Positions 36,169 to 47,400 of a stretch of 64,000 bases of DNA are shown one piece after another. The notes beneath the pieces are model-generated. The model worked only from the letters and a program-made list of their open reading frames with translations, made no database searches and was not told the origin of the DNA. Origin of the DNA: Pontederia crassipes (Eukaryota > Streptophyta > Magnoliopsida > Commelinales > Pontederiaceae); assembly GCA_030549335.1 (NCBI GenBank), contig CM060189.1, positions 33,193,001 to 33,257,000 on the forward strand. Direction: 5' to 3'. Position 1 is the stretch's first letter; the number at the start of each line of letters is the position of its first letter. The translations under genes were made by a program, and so were the position numbers.

Positions 36169-36630
36169 CTTTAAATGATTGTCTAGTTTGATTAAATAGT
36201 TATAACTATTTTTTCTCATAAAAAAAGAATAATTGTAACTGCTTTTGAATATGGTTTGACATGATTGACATATGTAGGCGGTTCAGTACTAAGATTTTGT
36301 ACGAGGATGGAGAAGTAACATAGTTAGATAGATGTGATGAAGTTTCCACTTGTTGATCAAGTTAGGTTACAGGCATTGGGTCATTGTAGCATTGACCTTT
36401 TCCAAAAGTTCGTTTTACTAGCAGTTTGGATTTTCCATCCATTATGGACCTTAGGATTCCTAAATGGCTTCGGACATGCTTTTTTGAGTAAGATAGGGTA
36501 CATGCATTTAGTTTGGTGGAACTTGGATTTTCCAAAAGAATCGGCATTCCATAATTTTGGGTTTTCCAAGTCTAAATGTACCTAGGTATCCCCGAATGAC
36601 ATACCTTATGCCCATATAATAAGGAAAGCA

Positions 36631-36810
36631 ACAACAACAACAACAAAGCCTTATCCCACTAGGTGGGGTCGGCTTCATGGATCATACGACGCTATATTCG
36701 TTGATCCATGTTCATGAGATTCGACAGGATTTTACGCTGGCTGTCGGGGCCTAACACAACCCTCCTCCTTTATCCGGGCTTGAGACCGGTTATAAAACAT
36801 AGGCGGAGTT
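36631..36810 (-). mobile_element. Au SINE, full length
   Basis: Minus-strand Au SINE of 180 bp from AACTCCGCCTATG to the (TTG)n tail. A perfect 18-bp duplication, CATATAATAAGGAAAGCA, flanks it (36613-36630 and 36811-36828). Confidence 0.93.
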
Positions 36811-36901
36811 CATATAATAAGGAAAGCATCATGTTTTTTTTACTTATAAAAAAATGCTCTTCAGGCATGTCTTTGTGATTAGAATCTCTGAGGATGTCAG
36901 G

Positions 36902-37088
36902 TTGATAGTATTGTACACCACATGTTTTACCTTCTTCATGAGTGGGGCTTTGGGTAGCACTTCTTTACCTTTTGCCGCTCTCCTATGGTGAGCTTCTCAC
37001 TTGTATATGATGTTCCTTTTTTATGATATATATACATGGATGATATCCAAACTGGAATCATCCTTTTTCTTCTCAAAAAAAAAAAAAA
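36902..37088 (+). mobile_element. 187-bp poly(A)-tailed retroposon
   Basis: A 187-bp insertion ends in TTCTTCTC followed by an A tail, between copies of AGAATCTCTGAGGATGTCAG+G (36881-36901) and the same with one change (37089-37109). Near its 3' end is GGATGATATCC...GGAATCATCC, the stem-loop shared with four other copies. I see no clear tRNA-type A or B box, so it may be an unknown SINE or the 3' end of an L1-type LINE. Confidence 0.75.
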
Positions 37089-37195
37089 AGAATCTCTGAG
37101 GATGTTAGGAGGGACAAATGGTATGTTTGCCTCATTGTCGACTATAAACTTATGAAATCTGGACCATTCATGAGATACATGGATGTTGAAAATGT

Positions 37196-37239
37196 GATTC
37201 TTGATCTTCTCAAACAAAAAAAAAAGAAGATTCATGATC
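37196..37239 (+). mobile_element. Tail-only poly(A) micro-insertion
   Basis: TTCTCAAACAAAAAAAAAAG and two more A's (37207-37228) lie between GATTCTTGATC (37196-37206) and GATTCATGATC (37229-37239), 10 of 11 bases equal. Confidence 0.6.
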
Positions 37240-37961
37240 CAACAATATAACTTTTGTTGTTCGTGCGTAGTTATGTGAAGGAAATTCCATGGCCAAGATG
37301 GATATAGTGCAAGCTGTGCGGCTAGTTTTGATTTTCTCCTTGTATTGACCACTCAAATCAAACCTCGAACAAAACGATCAGAAAGATTCCCAGTGAGAGG
37401 AGGCATGACTAGGAAATGGTTTTTTTTTAAGTATATTATGTTATTTATAAGATTTTTTTCTCCTGAAAAGATATTTTTTTTCATTACAGTTTATGGCTAT
37501 GTTATTATAATGGTTTTATCATCTAAATTGTTTGGTACCTTTCTTTTCTCTTGATAGTAGATTCATATGAGGTTGTTTTCTTATTACTGTTGGGATGTGC
37601 ATGCATCAGCCCAATGCACGCCTCCATCATTGATATTATTGAATAGTACATACTTTTCATGTCAAGTTATAATGCAGGAACAAGTAAAATAATAGAATAG
37701 CTTTTAAAACTTTCCATATGTAGTGTCCAACCTGGAGCAAGAGAAAATGTTCCATCCTTTTCCTTTTGTGATGTTGCATGAAAGGAATTAACATTTATGT
37801 TATTAAACTAATGATGACTCCAAAAAAAGAAGGGTAAAAAGTAAGGTGCAACCATAAACTTGCAGGTGTGTTGTGCATTTACAAATCCCGCACCTTGTGG
37901 TTCTGCTCCACATCTTAAGCACATGGCTTTAAAAGAAAGAACTAAAAGCATTAAAGCTCAC

Positions 37962-38011
37962 AAGATATTAACCAACCTTTTTCCCCTAAAAAAAAAGATA
38001 TGAACCAACCT
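37962..38011 (+). mobile_element. Tail-only poly(A) micro-insertion
   Basis: Sixteen bases, TTTTCCCCTAAAAAAA (37979-37994), lie between AAGATATTAACCAACCT (37962-37978) and AAGATATGAACCAACCT (37995-38011), 16 of 17 bases equal. Confidence 0.7.
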
Positions 38012-38312
38012 CAATATGTGGACATGTAATACACAAGTTTGTTGCCTCACAATGCTTTAACTAAAAAGTTATCTTAATCTTAAAAGAGATGATTGATATA
38101 TCATTTTTTAGATGATAGTATGATACGAAGGAACTCGAAAATGCCGTCTACTTGAAATTGGAAATGAATAGGAATTGTGTGCATGAACAAGAAATGTAAA
38201 AGTTGTATGGTAGCTGTGTAGTAAATTCTTTGATATGTGGTACTTGTGTCAGAATTAAACTTAAATTCTTAGGATATATCGCAAATTCTTTTTTTTTAGG
38301 AGATATATGGTA

Positions 38313-38550
38313 TATAGGTCATCTTCAGAGAAGACCATTAGATACGTCAGTAAGAAGAGTAGATCAAATAATCTGGAGTCCGATTAAAAGAGGGAGAGGA
38401 GGTCAAGGCGGACACTTGGCGAACTAATAGAGCAAGATCTATTGGTGAATAATATACCGAAAGATTTGGTTACTAATAGAGCGGAATGGCGTCGTATGAT
38501 CCATGTAGCCGACCCCACCTAGTGGGCTAAGGCTTTGTTGTTGTTGTTGT
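38313..38550 (+). mobile_element. 5'-truncated RTE-type LINE, C-terminal coding end
   Basis: Translation gives GHLQRRPLDTSVRRVDQIIW and SPIKRGRG, then after a frame change TLGELIEQDLLVNNIPKDLV and TNRAEWRRMIHVADPT followed by a stop. This is the typical C-terminal end of plant RTE-type LINE reverse transcriptase proteins. The stop lies inside the CCCCACCTAGTGGG tail that Au SINEs share, and the copy ends in (TTG)n. A 10-bp duplication ATATATGGTA flanks it (38303-38312 and 38551-38560). One frameshift and severe 5' truncation make it non-functional. Confidence 0.85.
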
Positions 38551-38560
38551 ATATATGGTA

Positions 38561-41431
38561 AATTCTTTATTGGTTTAGTGGTGTTTCCATTAAACTTAGT
38601 GGTAGCTGAATTGGATTATTTGGATTTGAAATCTCATAATCTTATATTCACTTGGTTAATGTTCGATGGTTTGACACAGTTTCGGAACTTTACTTGTTAA
38701 CCTTTCAAATCTTCTATGAAAAAGGTGGCAGTAGGTTGCTGTTCGCTGTTGGCATGCTTAAATTTTTTGAGCTGGTGTGTAAAACCTTTGAAGTTCATCT
38801 TGCATGAAGATTATATATTTTGACGTGTAATCCATTTATATACTGTGTTCAAGTGAAATTTATTTGGTTCATCATTTTTTAGGATGTGTACCTTCATTTT
38901 TACATCCAATCCTACTATGTTCTAACCTTTGGCGTTTTTTTTTCTTGACAGGTTGAGCCGATGAAGAGTGAATTAAATTTTTTACATGCACAACCATTCC
39001 AAAAGGCTCCAACTTTTCTTCTGGGAGTTACTCTTTGAATATTAAAAGCTTCTGTTGATCGTTATTAATCTGCCCATACTAGAGGTCACAGCTATAAGAG
39101 GGATTATAGGTTTACAGACTTGTTTATTTCTTTCTTCTCTTGATACAATTCCCAACTTTCACTTTTGAGATCAAGTTAGAAAAAACTTTTGGATGTCAAA
39201 TGGAAATTTGCAATTATAATACAACTGTGAATGATAATCTTTTTTAGGCCTTGCAAGAGCATTTATTGATTGCATGGTAAAGTTTGATGCCAAACAATGT
39301 ATTAGTTAGCATCACAGCATTTTATGGTTTTCCATAATTTAGTAGGCATGTAAAATACATTAAATGGGTGAATGCGTGCACTAAATTCTTCCTCACTAGT
39401 AGGCGTAGAAGGATAAAGGCATATCTATGCAGCTTTCCTCATGATTTGCTTGGAGGTTGGTTCCCAACTCTTTCAATCACCAGTTAGTCAATAGATGCGG
39501 TTCAGCAAGTCAGTCACCCATAAAATTATGTTGCTACATAATTAAAGAAGTAATATATATTTTTTATGATGAGCGAGTATTTTATTAACTTAATTTAATA
39601 TGCTATGCTAACATTTGTAATAAATTTTTGAACAAATGAGATAAAAGAATATGAAAGAAAGTATGAGGGGGAGAGAGGAGCCTGAAAAATGGTCAATCAA
39701 GAAAAGAAAAGAGGGGGGAGGTGAATCCGTGTTTGGTGGGACTGTGAAAGTGTGGTCTGATCTCAAATTGTCATTCTGATGGATTAAAAGAATGTTTGTG
39801 TTATTTTTTTTCCTATTAGTTCTCAAAGTTCTATGATCCAAACAGCAACACTTAAATAAAAGCGTTGGTAACCACATGTTATCATATAAAGTACGAGGAG
39901 TAAATCTGTGGTCTTTTAAATTACTTAAAATCACAGAATAAGTAGTTTTCAGCATTGCAAAAAATAAGCACATATGTAAGATAATGCTTCGCATCATTGC
40001 ACACAATACACATCTAAAAAATTAGATTAAAATGATCATAGAAGTAATTGCTTTTCTTGAGTGTAAGGATTGTCTTATTCTAAATTCAAAAGAGAATTTG
40101 ATGGGGAAATTCAACAGTATCAATGGCGAGAAGCAGGTCATCTGCATATGCAGTGGTTGAGACTCTTCAAACAAATCACTTCTTTCATTGTCTTTCTCTT
40201 CCACTTATACTTAATAGTTAATGTTCTGATCGCTTAGGCACTTTATATCAGTTGATCTCTTGTGATTTCAGGGAAAAAAATTCTACACAAATTATCTCCC
40301 TAGTGGCTAGCGAACCAACGGGATGTAATTTGTAAATGAACTTAACGAATCAATCGGCGAGAATACGATAAGAGATGATCGTTCAAATAACACTCAATTG
40401 TCTTTGAAGCAACGCCATAAAGGAACATTATGTGACATTGGCATTCCTAGTCTTTAAAAATGTTCTTGGACCACGTACCATTAGTAGATCACTCTTGCCT
40501 GATTTTTCTTGATCATTCTTGCATCAGATACTTCCAACTCACTTGAGCTGACACTACCTCCTCAGAGTTGCAATGGAGAGATCAAATATTTCTTGTCACG
40601 CACTGATTCCCCTCTATCTTTTCAAAGACAAATACCACAACTCCAATATGTAGAGTGGAGTTATAGCTTGTAATTAATCTTTGTTCAAAGTTCACATGGG
40701 GAATTCCAACTTTTCTCGGGATCATAAGCCTGCTCCTCGACGCTCCGCCCCTTGCTTTGTTTTTACGGGCAACACAGATACAAGCAGTTGCTCTATACCC
40801 TTATTGATTTAATAGTCGTCTCTCTCTCTCTCTCTCTCACAAATCCTTTCCTTGTGAAAAAAGTGATCAGATATTTTGTTTTAACGAATTACGATATAGG
40901 ATAGAATCATAGAACTACGACTAATTTAAAATTTTATAATTTTTTGGGCTGAAACTAAAATTTAGGCTAAATTTACGACCAAAATAAAACTGTGAACTTT
41001 TTTCTATATGATTCATCTTATGTAAGGAAACGCAACAAAATGCAAATACCAAAAAGCAATCTTCATGCCCTTGGCAGACAATAGAATTCCAACAGGAAAA
41101 GCAGATAACCAAAGCAAAATTTTATTTAAGGAGCAATCTTCAGAAATAGCCAAACAACAGATCATGACTAGTTAATCCAAATGATAAATGTTTCTCGCCT
41201 TTACATCCATGCCTCAAAAGCAACATCCCGCAAACAGGTCACGAGCAAGGACACAGAATTTGAGTTTGACAACATTCAGTTTTTTTTTATCACCTAAAAC
41301 ATAGAGAACTTAAAAGAAACTCTATGATGCTGAAATTCAAAACTATAATTGAGTAGGATCATCAACTAAATCCTCCGAGTTTTCTTTTGCCATCCTTACT
41401 TACATCAACTACTCTCCGATTTAAGATGTTC
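38561..41431. other. Intergenic DNA between the DnaJ and syntaxin genes
   Basis: No coding gene is recognised. An acceptor-like TTTCTTGACAG at about 38950 followed by a moderately GC-richer stretch could be a late non-coding exon of the DnaJ transcript, which is speculative. A (TC)n microsatellite lies at about 40818-40839. The syntaxin 3' UTR must lie just below 41432. Confidence 0.45.
40818..40839. repeat. (TC)n microsatellite
   Basis: About ten uninterrupted TC dinucleotides. Confidence 0.9.
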
Positions 41432-44400
41432 CTATGTCAAGAAAACCAAAATGAAAAGAATTATAAAAAGCAGCAGTAGGAATCCTATCATCACAAATTG
41501 TCCCTTTGCTCCAGCCTTCTTCATCACCATAGCAACCTTTTTCTGCAAACAGAAGATTTATTGCTATAAACTTGTTTAGGCATAAAAAACAACAAATTTA
41601 TGAGTATCCTACAATATAATCGAAGGACTCCTTTTTTCATGAGTATCTTGATATCTTTTATGACGAGAAATAGTTTTCCTCAGCTCTTTTGTGATAGGGT
41701 ATCACTTTCTGATTGTTGAGCTCTCATGCACTAATCAGTGAAGATATGTTTTGATGAAGGAAACTACAGCTTTTTAATTTCTATATTTAGTAAACTCAAT
41801 GTTTGTTTGCATTGCATTTTTTATATATACCCATTTTTAATCTCAAACAACAGAAAGAAACAAAGCATCTAAATCATTAGCTCATTGTGAACTGTTGAAA
41901 TTTGATGTGCTAACCAACTTTCCTAAAAGCTTAAGCCATTAGGAAGAACAAGATCATTGATTTTATATTCTTAACACTCCCCCTCACATGTGGGCTACTG
42001 ACAATTTTGGTCTGGACAACGAAGGGAAGTAAATGTTTTTTTAATAAGAGTTTAACGAGGTTTAAACTCAGGACCTTTAAATTTGATGTGCTAATCAACT
42101 TTCCTAAAAGCTTAATCCATTAGGAAGAGCAACATAATTGATTTTATATTCTTAACATGAACTATAATATACAGTTCAATAAAGGAAATTCTCATAGAAA
42201 TCGATGCAAAAGCAAACCTGAACAAAATCTAGTCTATTTGTAGTAGTTTCCATCTCCAAGCTTAGATCTTCCAAGATTCTTTCCTGCATCACCATAAACA
42301 CTTCTATAGGTTTAAAAATCTCTTTGAAAATGAAGAAAATTAGATATGAAAACCTGCTTTGTATCTAAATCTGCTTTTTACTCTTGCAAACGACACTGGC
42401 CTTTTTGAATATCAATACAACAGCTTACTATAAAGATAAATATACATGGGAAATGCTTCTAATGTCAAACTTAACCATTAAATCCTGTGGGAAAACGATT
42501 TTGAAACTTACATATATGTAATAATCATATATGAGGAATGGCAATTAGCATAGAACATAAGATTTTTTTAAAGGGACATACAACATAATATGTAGCATCA
42601 AATCCAGAACACTTCCAGTAATTCATTAGAAAAAAGAAAGATGGTACTTAAGCATGCATTTGTTGTCTAAAAATGTGTGCCATTTTGCAGAAATGTGGCA
42701 CCATCTTCCTTCGGGATGTCATCTTCTATTAAAGTCATGATATTTGAATCCTTGATTTAGTATGCAGATATTATGTCCTACATGTACCTGACCAACAAGT
42801 TCGTCATGAATAGTAAGTCCAACACCTCCAATCCTCTGAACACTAGCACTAAGCTCATCAAGTTCCTCATCCTGTTGCCTGGATAAAGATTTAGATATCA
42901 AACAGTAAAATAATCCCATACTGATTACTATAACCAAAAACCTCTGCACCATTATCAACCAAAGAGATCTGAGGGTAAAAACCAGAAAACGCACTCCACT
43001 TTTGCAAACTACCCTTTCAGTTACTGATTATATCAGAAAGTTGTATGAGACAATTTAGATGGGTCATGTGAATGTCAAGTTCGGACTGTCCAAATTGATC
43101 CCGTAGAATTCTGACCATCCTCCCAGAAAAAAAAATTGAACCAAAAGTGACGTAAATTAGTAATAAGCAGCAATACAATTTTTTAGAGGAAATTAACAGC
43201 AATATTGCATTAGAAAAAAAATATTAACAAGATATTATGGTCCATTTTCTACATGGAATAGTCATTTTAGAGGGATATGTAATGCAGTTTAAACTTTTTT
43301 CTGAAGTATTCGGTCAATGTGGAAGCTTTAGACAAAATTAGTTGATCAATAACCCAATGGGATCATAACACAAACTTTTAGAGAGAGCACCATAGCATAA
43401 ATATATGGTCTTGTTTTTTCTTTTTTAAAACGCCAAAATATGTAGCAAATCCTTGTTGTCATCTGCCGAAATGACTCGCAGACCAAATCAAAAGGGTTGT
43501 CTATCATTATGGTCTTTACTTGGGGATCAACTCCTAATGTAAGATGACGCAACGGGAATCGTAAAGTGGAGGAGATTACAACTTTCAGATGAATCCCGAA
43601 AGAGGTTGACGGTTCAAAGCACCATCAATAGCTTGATACACTCGGAATCCACCGAGGCTCGAAATCCATCGAGAAATTGAATAATTGAATAATGATTGAA
43701 CTATCAATAACAAAAGAATTCGTGCCAATTTATAGGCATTTTACAATCAAATCTAAACTAATTTAAAATCTAAAAAGATAAAATAACAATAAATAAGAAT
43801 GTTAACTAAGAGAATCTAAGTAATCTAAAAGGATAAAGATAACAATAACAACTAATAAATTATATCTATCTCTCCTACATCATAAGAGAAAGTTCAGATA
43901 ACAATAGTTGTGTTGTCTCCAAATTATAAATATCAGAAATGATGTTTTTCCTAACTGGCTTAACATGATATCATATCAGGGTTGAGAGATCCTGATTTCA
44001 AACTTTTATATTTCTTTAAATCTACATGGTGGGCCGAATGTTAAATTATAAATACAAAGATGATGCTCTTTTTACTAGTTACAAAATTGCTAGTAGTTTG
44101 TCTAATTTAACATCCGGATTGGAACATATTTCAACCCAATGGTTCATGTGGAAGTTCCTAGATATTATTCATCCTTATTCGACAATGTTGGCTTGCTAAT
44201 GGCCTTCCTGATGCATTCAAATATAAATGACCAATATATTTGCAGAACATGTATCTCTATGTAGATAAATGGACAAGCAGTTTTTTTAGAGGAAAATAGA
44301 CAGACAGTTAATCATAACAGTATCTAGTTCTGAAAATCTAAAGTAATAGATTAGACAAATTACTAAAATATCAAAAGATCAGAATAAGAGATGCATTATC

Positions 44401-47400
44401 ATATACATTCATAATCAATGGGCTATGTATTCAAAGTATAAATAATTTCGAAACGACCAGAAAGTTACTTTATAAGAAGCATTTGTCGATCTGACTCTGA
44501 AGTGATAAAATCATCATTATCTTGGGAAACATAGTTGTTTGATCTTCCTGTCTGAAGAGAATGATCATTGGTAAGCCTCATCAATTCTTGGCGCATACCG
44601 TTGACATTTGAGTTGATTGAATTCCCCTTCTCCTTTCCAGCTTCTACAGTTCTTCTGATTGTACCAACCTAGATCACTACTATGTCAACGCGGAATCATA
44701 AAGGAAGATATAGGAAAGAGAATCTACAGTTTATAAATATTACTGTGTATGATTTGAATTCCAACTAAAGTAAAAGATATGACACAATACTTGTTAGTCG
44801 GATGTAAAAAAAATTAAACAAAGCAGAAATAATGAGAAAGAATAAATTGGGACATTTAAAAAACGAATAAATCAGAGAAATTACAAAAGGTTACCTGATT
44901 ATGAGCAGTGTTAGTCCATTTTTTGCGCCTTTCAAGTTCAACTTCATCCAATCCATACCATGATGGATCCCTGCCAGCAACTGCAATTGCCTTGTCCAAT
45001 TCATCCACCTAGTCATCATAAAAGGGAAATAGATCAACCAAACACAGATAACAGGGAAGGAAAATTTTGTTTCAATTCTAGATATCCTGATTTGAACAGA
45101 AAATATATGACATACTGATTTCGCAACTAGACCACATCAAGATTTAACTAAAGAACAAACGAAATACAATTTAACAATAAAAAAGCTTCAGAAGGCACGT
45201 AGAACAATAAAATATAGTTAAGAAAAAGTCGTGACATTTTTGTCAAGTTTGACAGCAGGTACTTTACCTGCCAATCTATGCTTTCGCAACTTGCAAGAAG
45301 TTCTTTGGTTAAATGCACACGCTCTCCAGTGTTTATAGGAGTTTGCTCCCATTGATGAAAACTAGCTTGTAGCTTATCAATCTACAAAAAGAAAGCAAAA
45401 GAACATGTCATTAGAACACAATCCAGCTAAAAGGCTCTCTCAAAAAAAAAATCCAGCTAAAAGTTCTAGAATATGGCACATTTGAAACATTTGAACGCAT
45501 CTACAAAACACAAAAAACAACAAATATACCCATTCACTCGGTGGGTCTTCCAATGGCAATACAACAACAACAACAAAGCCTTATCCCACTAGGTGGGGTC
45601 GGGCTACATGGATCATACGACGCTTGATCCATGTTCATGAGATTCGACAGGGTTTTACGCTGGCTGTCGGGGCCTAACACAACCCTCCTCCTTTATCCGG
45701 GCTTGGGACCGGCTATATATAATTGATCAACATGTACAAGTAAGGCACTGTCTCCCCTCAAAAAACATTAATAATAAGGCACACTCCAGAGGAGAGTGGC
45801 AAAAATGAAGGAGAAAATGCTATCCAAAACCCCGCTCCCAAAGAAGAATGAAATGCGGTGTACAATACTATCCACCTGACGTCCCCCCCCCCCCCAAAAA
45901 AAAAAAGACCGGTGGCACGGGAGCCAAATGGCCCAGGCACCGGCCAAGAAAACCGTCAAAGAGAGTCTCCAACGCTGCCTTTGTCTCCCGGAAATCCGAA
46001 AAGCTGCCAAAATGCTTCAGACGATGATGAGAAGCTACCCAAGAGGCTTGTCCGCAACCACACCTGCCGAGACACAGGGCATACACAGCATGCATGTACA
46101 AGTATGTACAATGAATCATTATCATTGATCACTATCCCATTCTTCAATCCCGATTCTTACCGTCTGCACAATATTCTTCAAATGTATTCATATTCGCTCA
46201 TCACGAAAAATGTATGCATTCTCCCCACAAGACCCACGGTACACTAACATATATGTGAAACTGCACAACCATAAAGATACCTGTGACTTCTCAATACTAA
46301 AATGGGATCCATTGTGCTGCCAACATGTTCAAAAGTATGTAAAACCAATCTAACGTCGCAATGCCAAAATTTTAATTGCAATGGAAGGATTTTGGGAAAA
46401 CCATGGAAGGAATAGGTAAGTCAGTACAATATTTTTTTATTGGACATGACAGCCAAGCCATGTAGAATGTTAATCGGACCAAAATATCATGTATGCTTCC
46501 AATAGCTAGTAAGGTGCCTTTCGGGTAAAAGACTAACAAAGCAACCTTTTACTGAAATGACTTTGGGTTGATGTTTACTAAAATGAGTTTGTTTCCAGAT
46601 AAAAGTGCAACGAATCAATGTCATACATACAAACCTGGTAGAGCAAGTCGCCATTGCTAACGGCCACAAAGTTAGAGTTCACTGTGAACTCAAGATCAAA
46701 CGTGCACTGATTTTTTGTGCTTTTAAGATGCAGACGCAGGTTCCTTTTATTTCTTTAGGGCATAGCATTGACTTTAATGATTCCAAAATATCAATGGGAG
46801 ATACTGACTGCACTAGAACCATACAGATGCAGATTGAGTTTTTGTTTTTGGAGGATAGAGCTGTTAAATTACTACATGTGATACCATCTAAGCCTCATAT
46901 CTGCAATTTCTATGACTTGAATAGAGCACTAGTCTTAGTTCCTACATCTGAAAAGTAATCTAAATTGTTAATAATGGTTCAACATATCATTTTCGATGAT
47001 TCTATAAAGAAGATCATTCATGACATATTGAAGGAATTTGTCTCTTTGAATTTGGTCATGCCAAATAAAAAGTTATTCAGTGTTGCAAAGCACAAGGCAT
47101 CGATCTGATCCCAGTAAACTTTATCCTATAAGTCTTCACCATCAACATCCTCTGATCGTAGAATCTATATCTAATTCTGAATTTCAGCTCATCCACCTTT
47201 GCTTTAATACTCTTCTCTCTCAAGAACAATTATTTGCTTCAATACTTAAGAATTCCAACTGTACGAGAGTGACTGAGAGAGGACGGCAATCATTCAAAAC
47301 CATTTTTGCAATTCATTTGCAGAGAAAAAATAAATATTAAACTGTAAGAACATAAAAATAAATATCACAAGGCACACGGAGTCCCACTCCCTCGTGTGAC

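Larger units (their letters stand above)
35656..38300. other. Intergenic or 3'-region DNA with retroposons
   Basis: Apart from the mobile elements listed separately, no gene is seen. Short open frames at 36334-36585 and 36936-37352 have no family features. Confidence 0.45.

Noticed and set aside
46605..46958. 117-codon frame in syntaxin intron 1
   Set aside because: No recognisable domain, no start or splice context, and it sits inside an intron of a well-supported gene.
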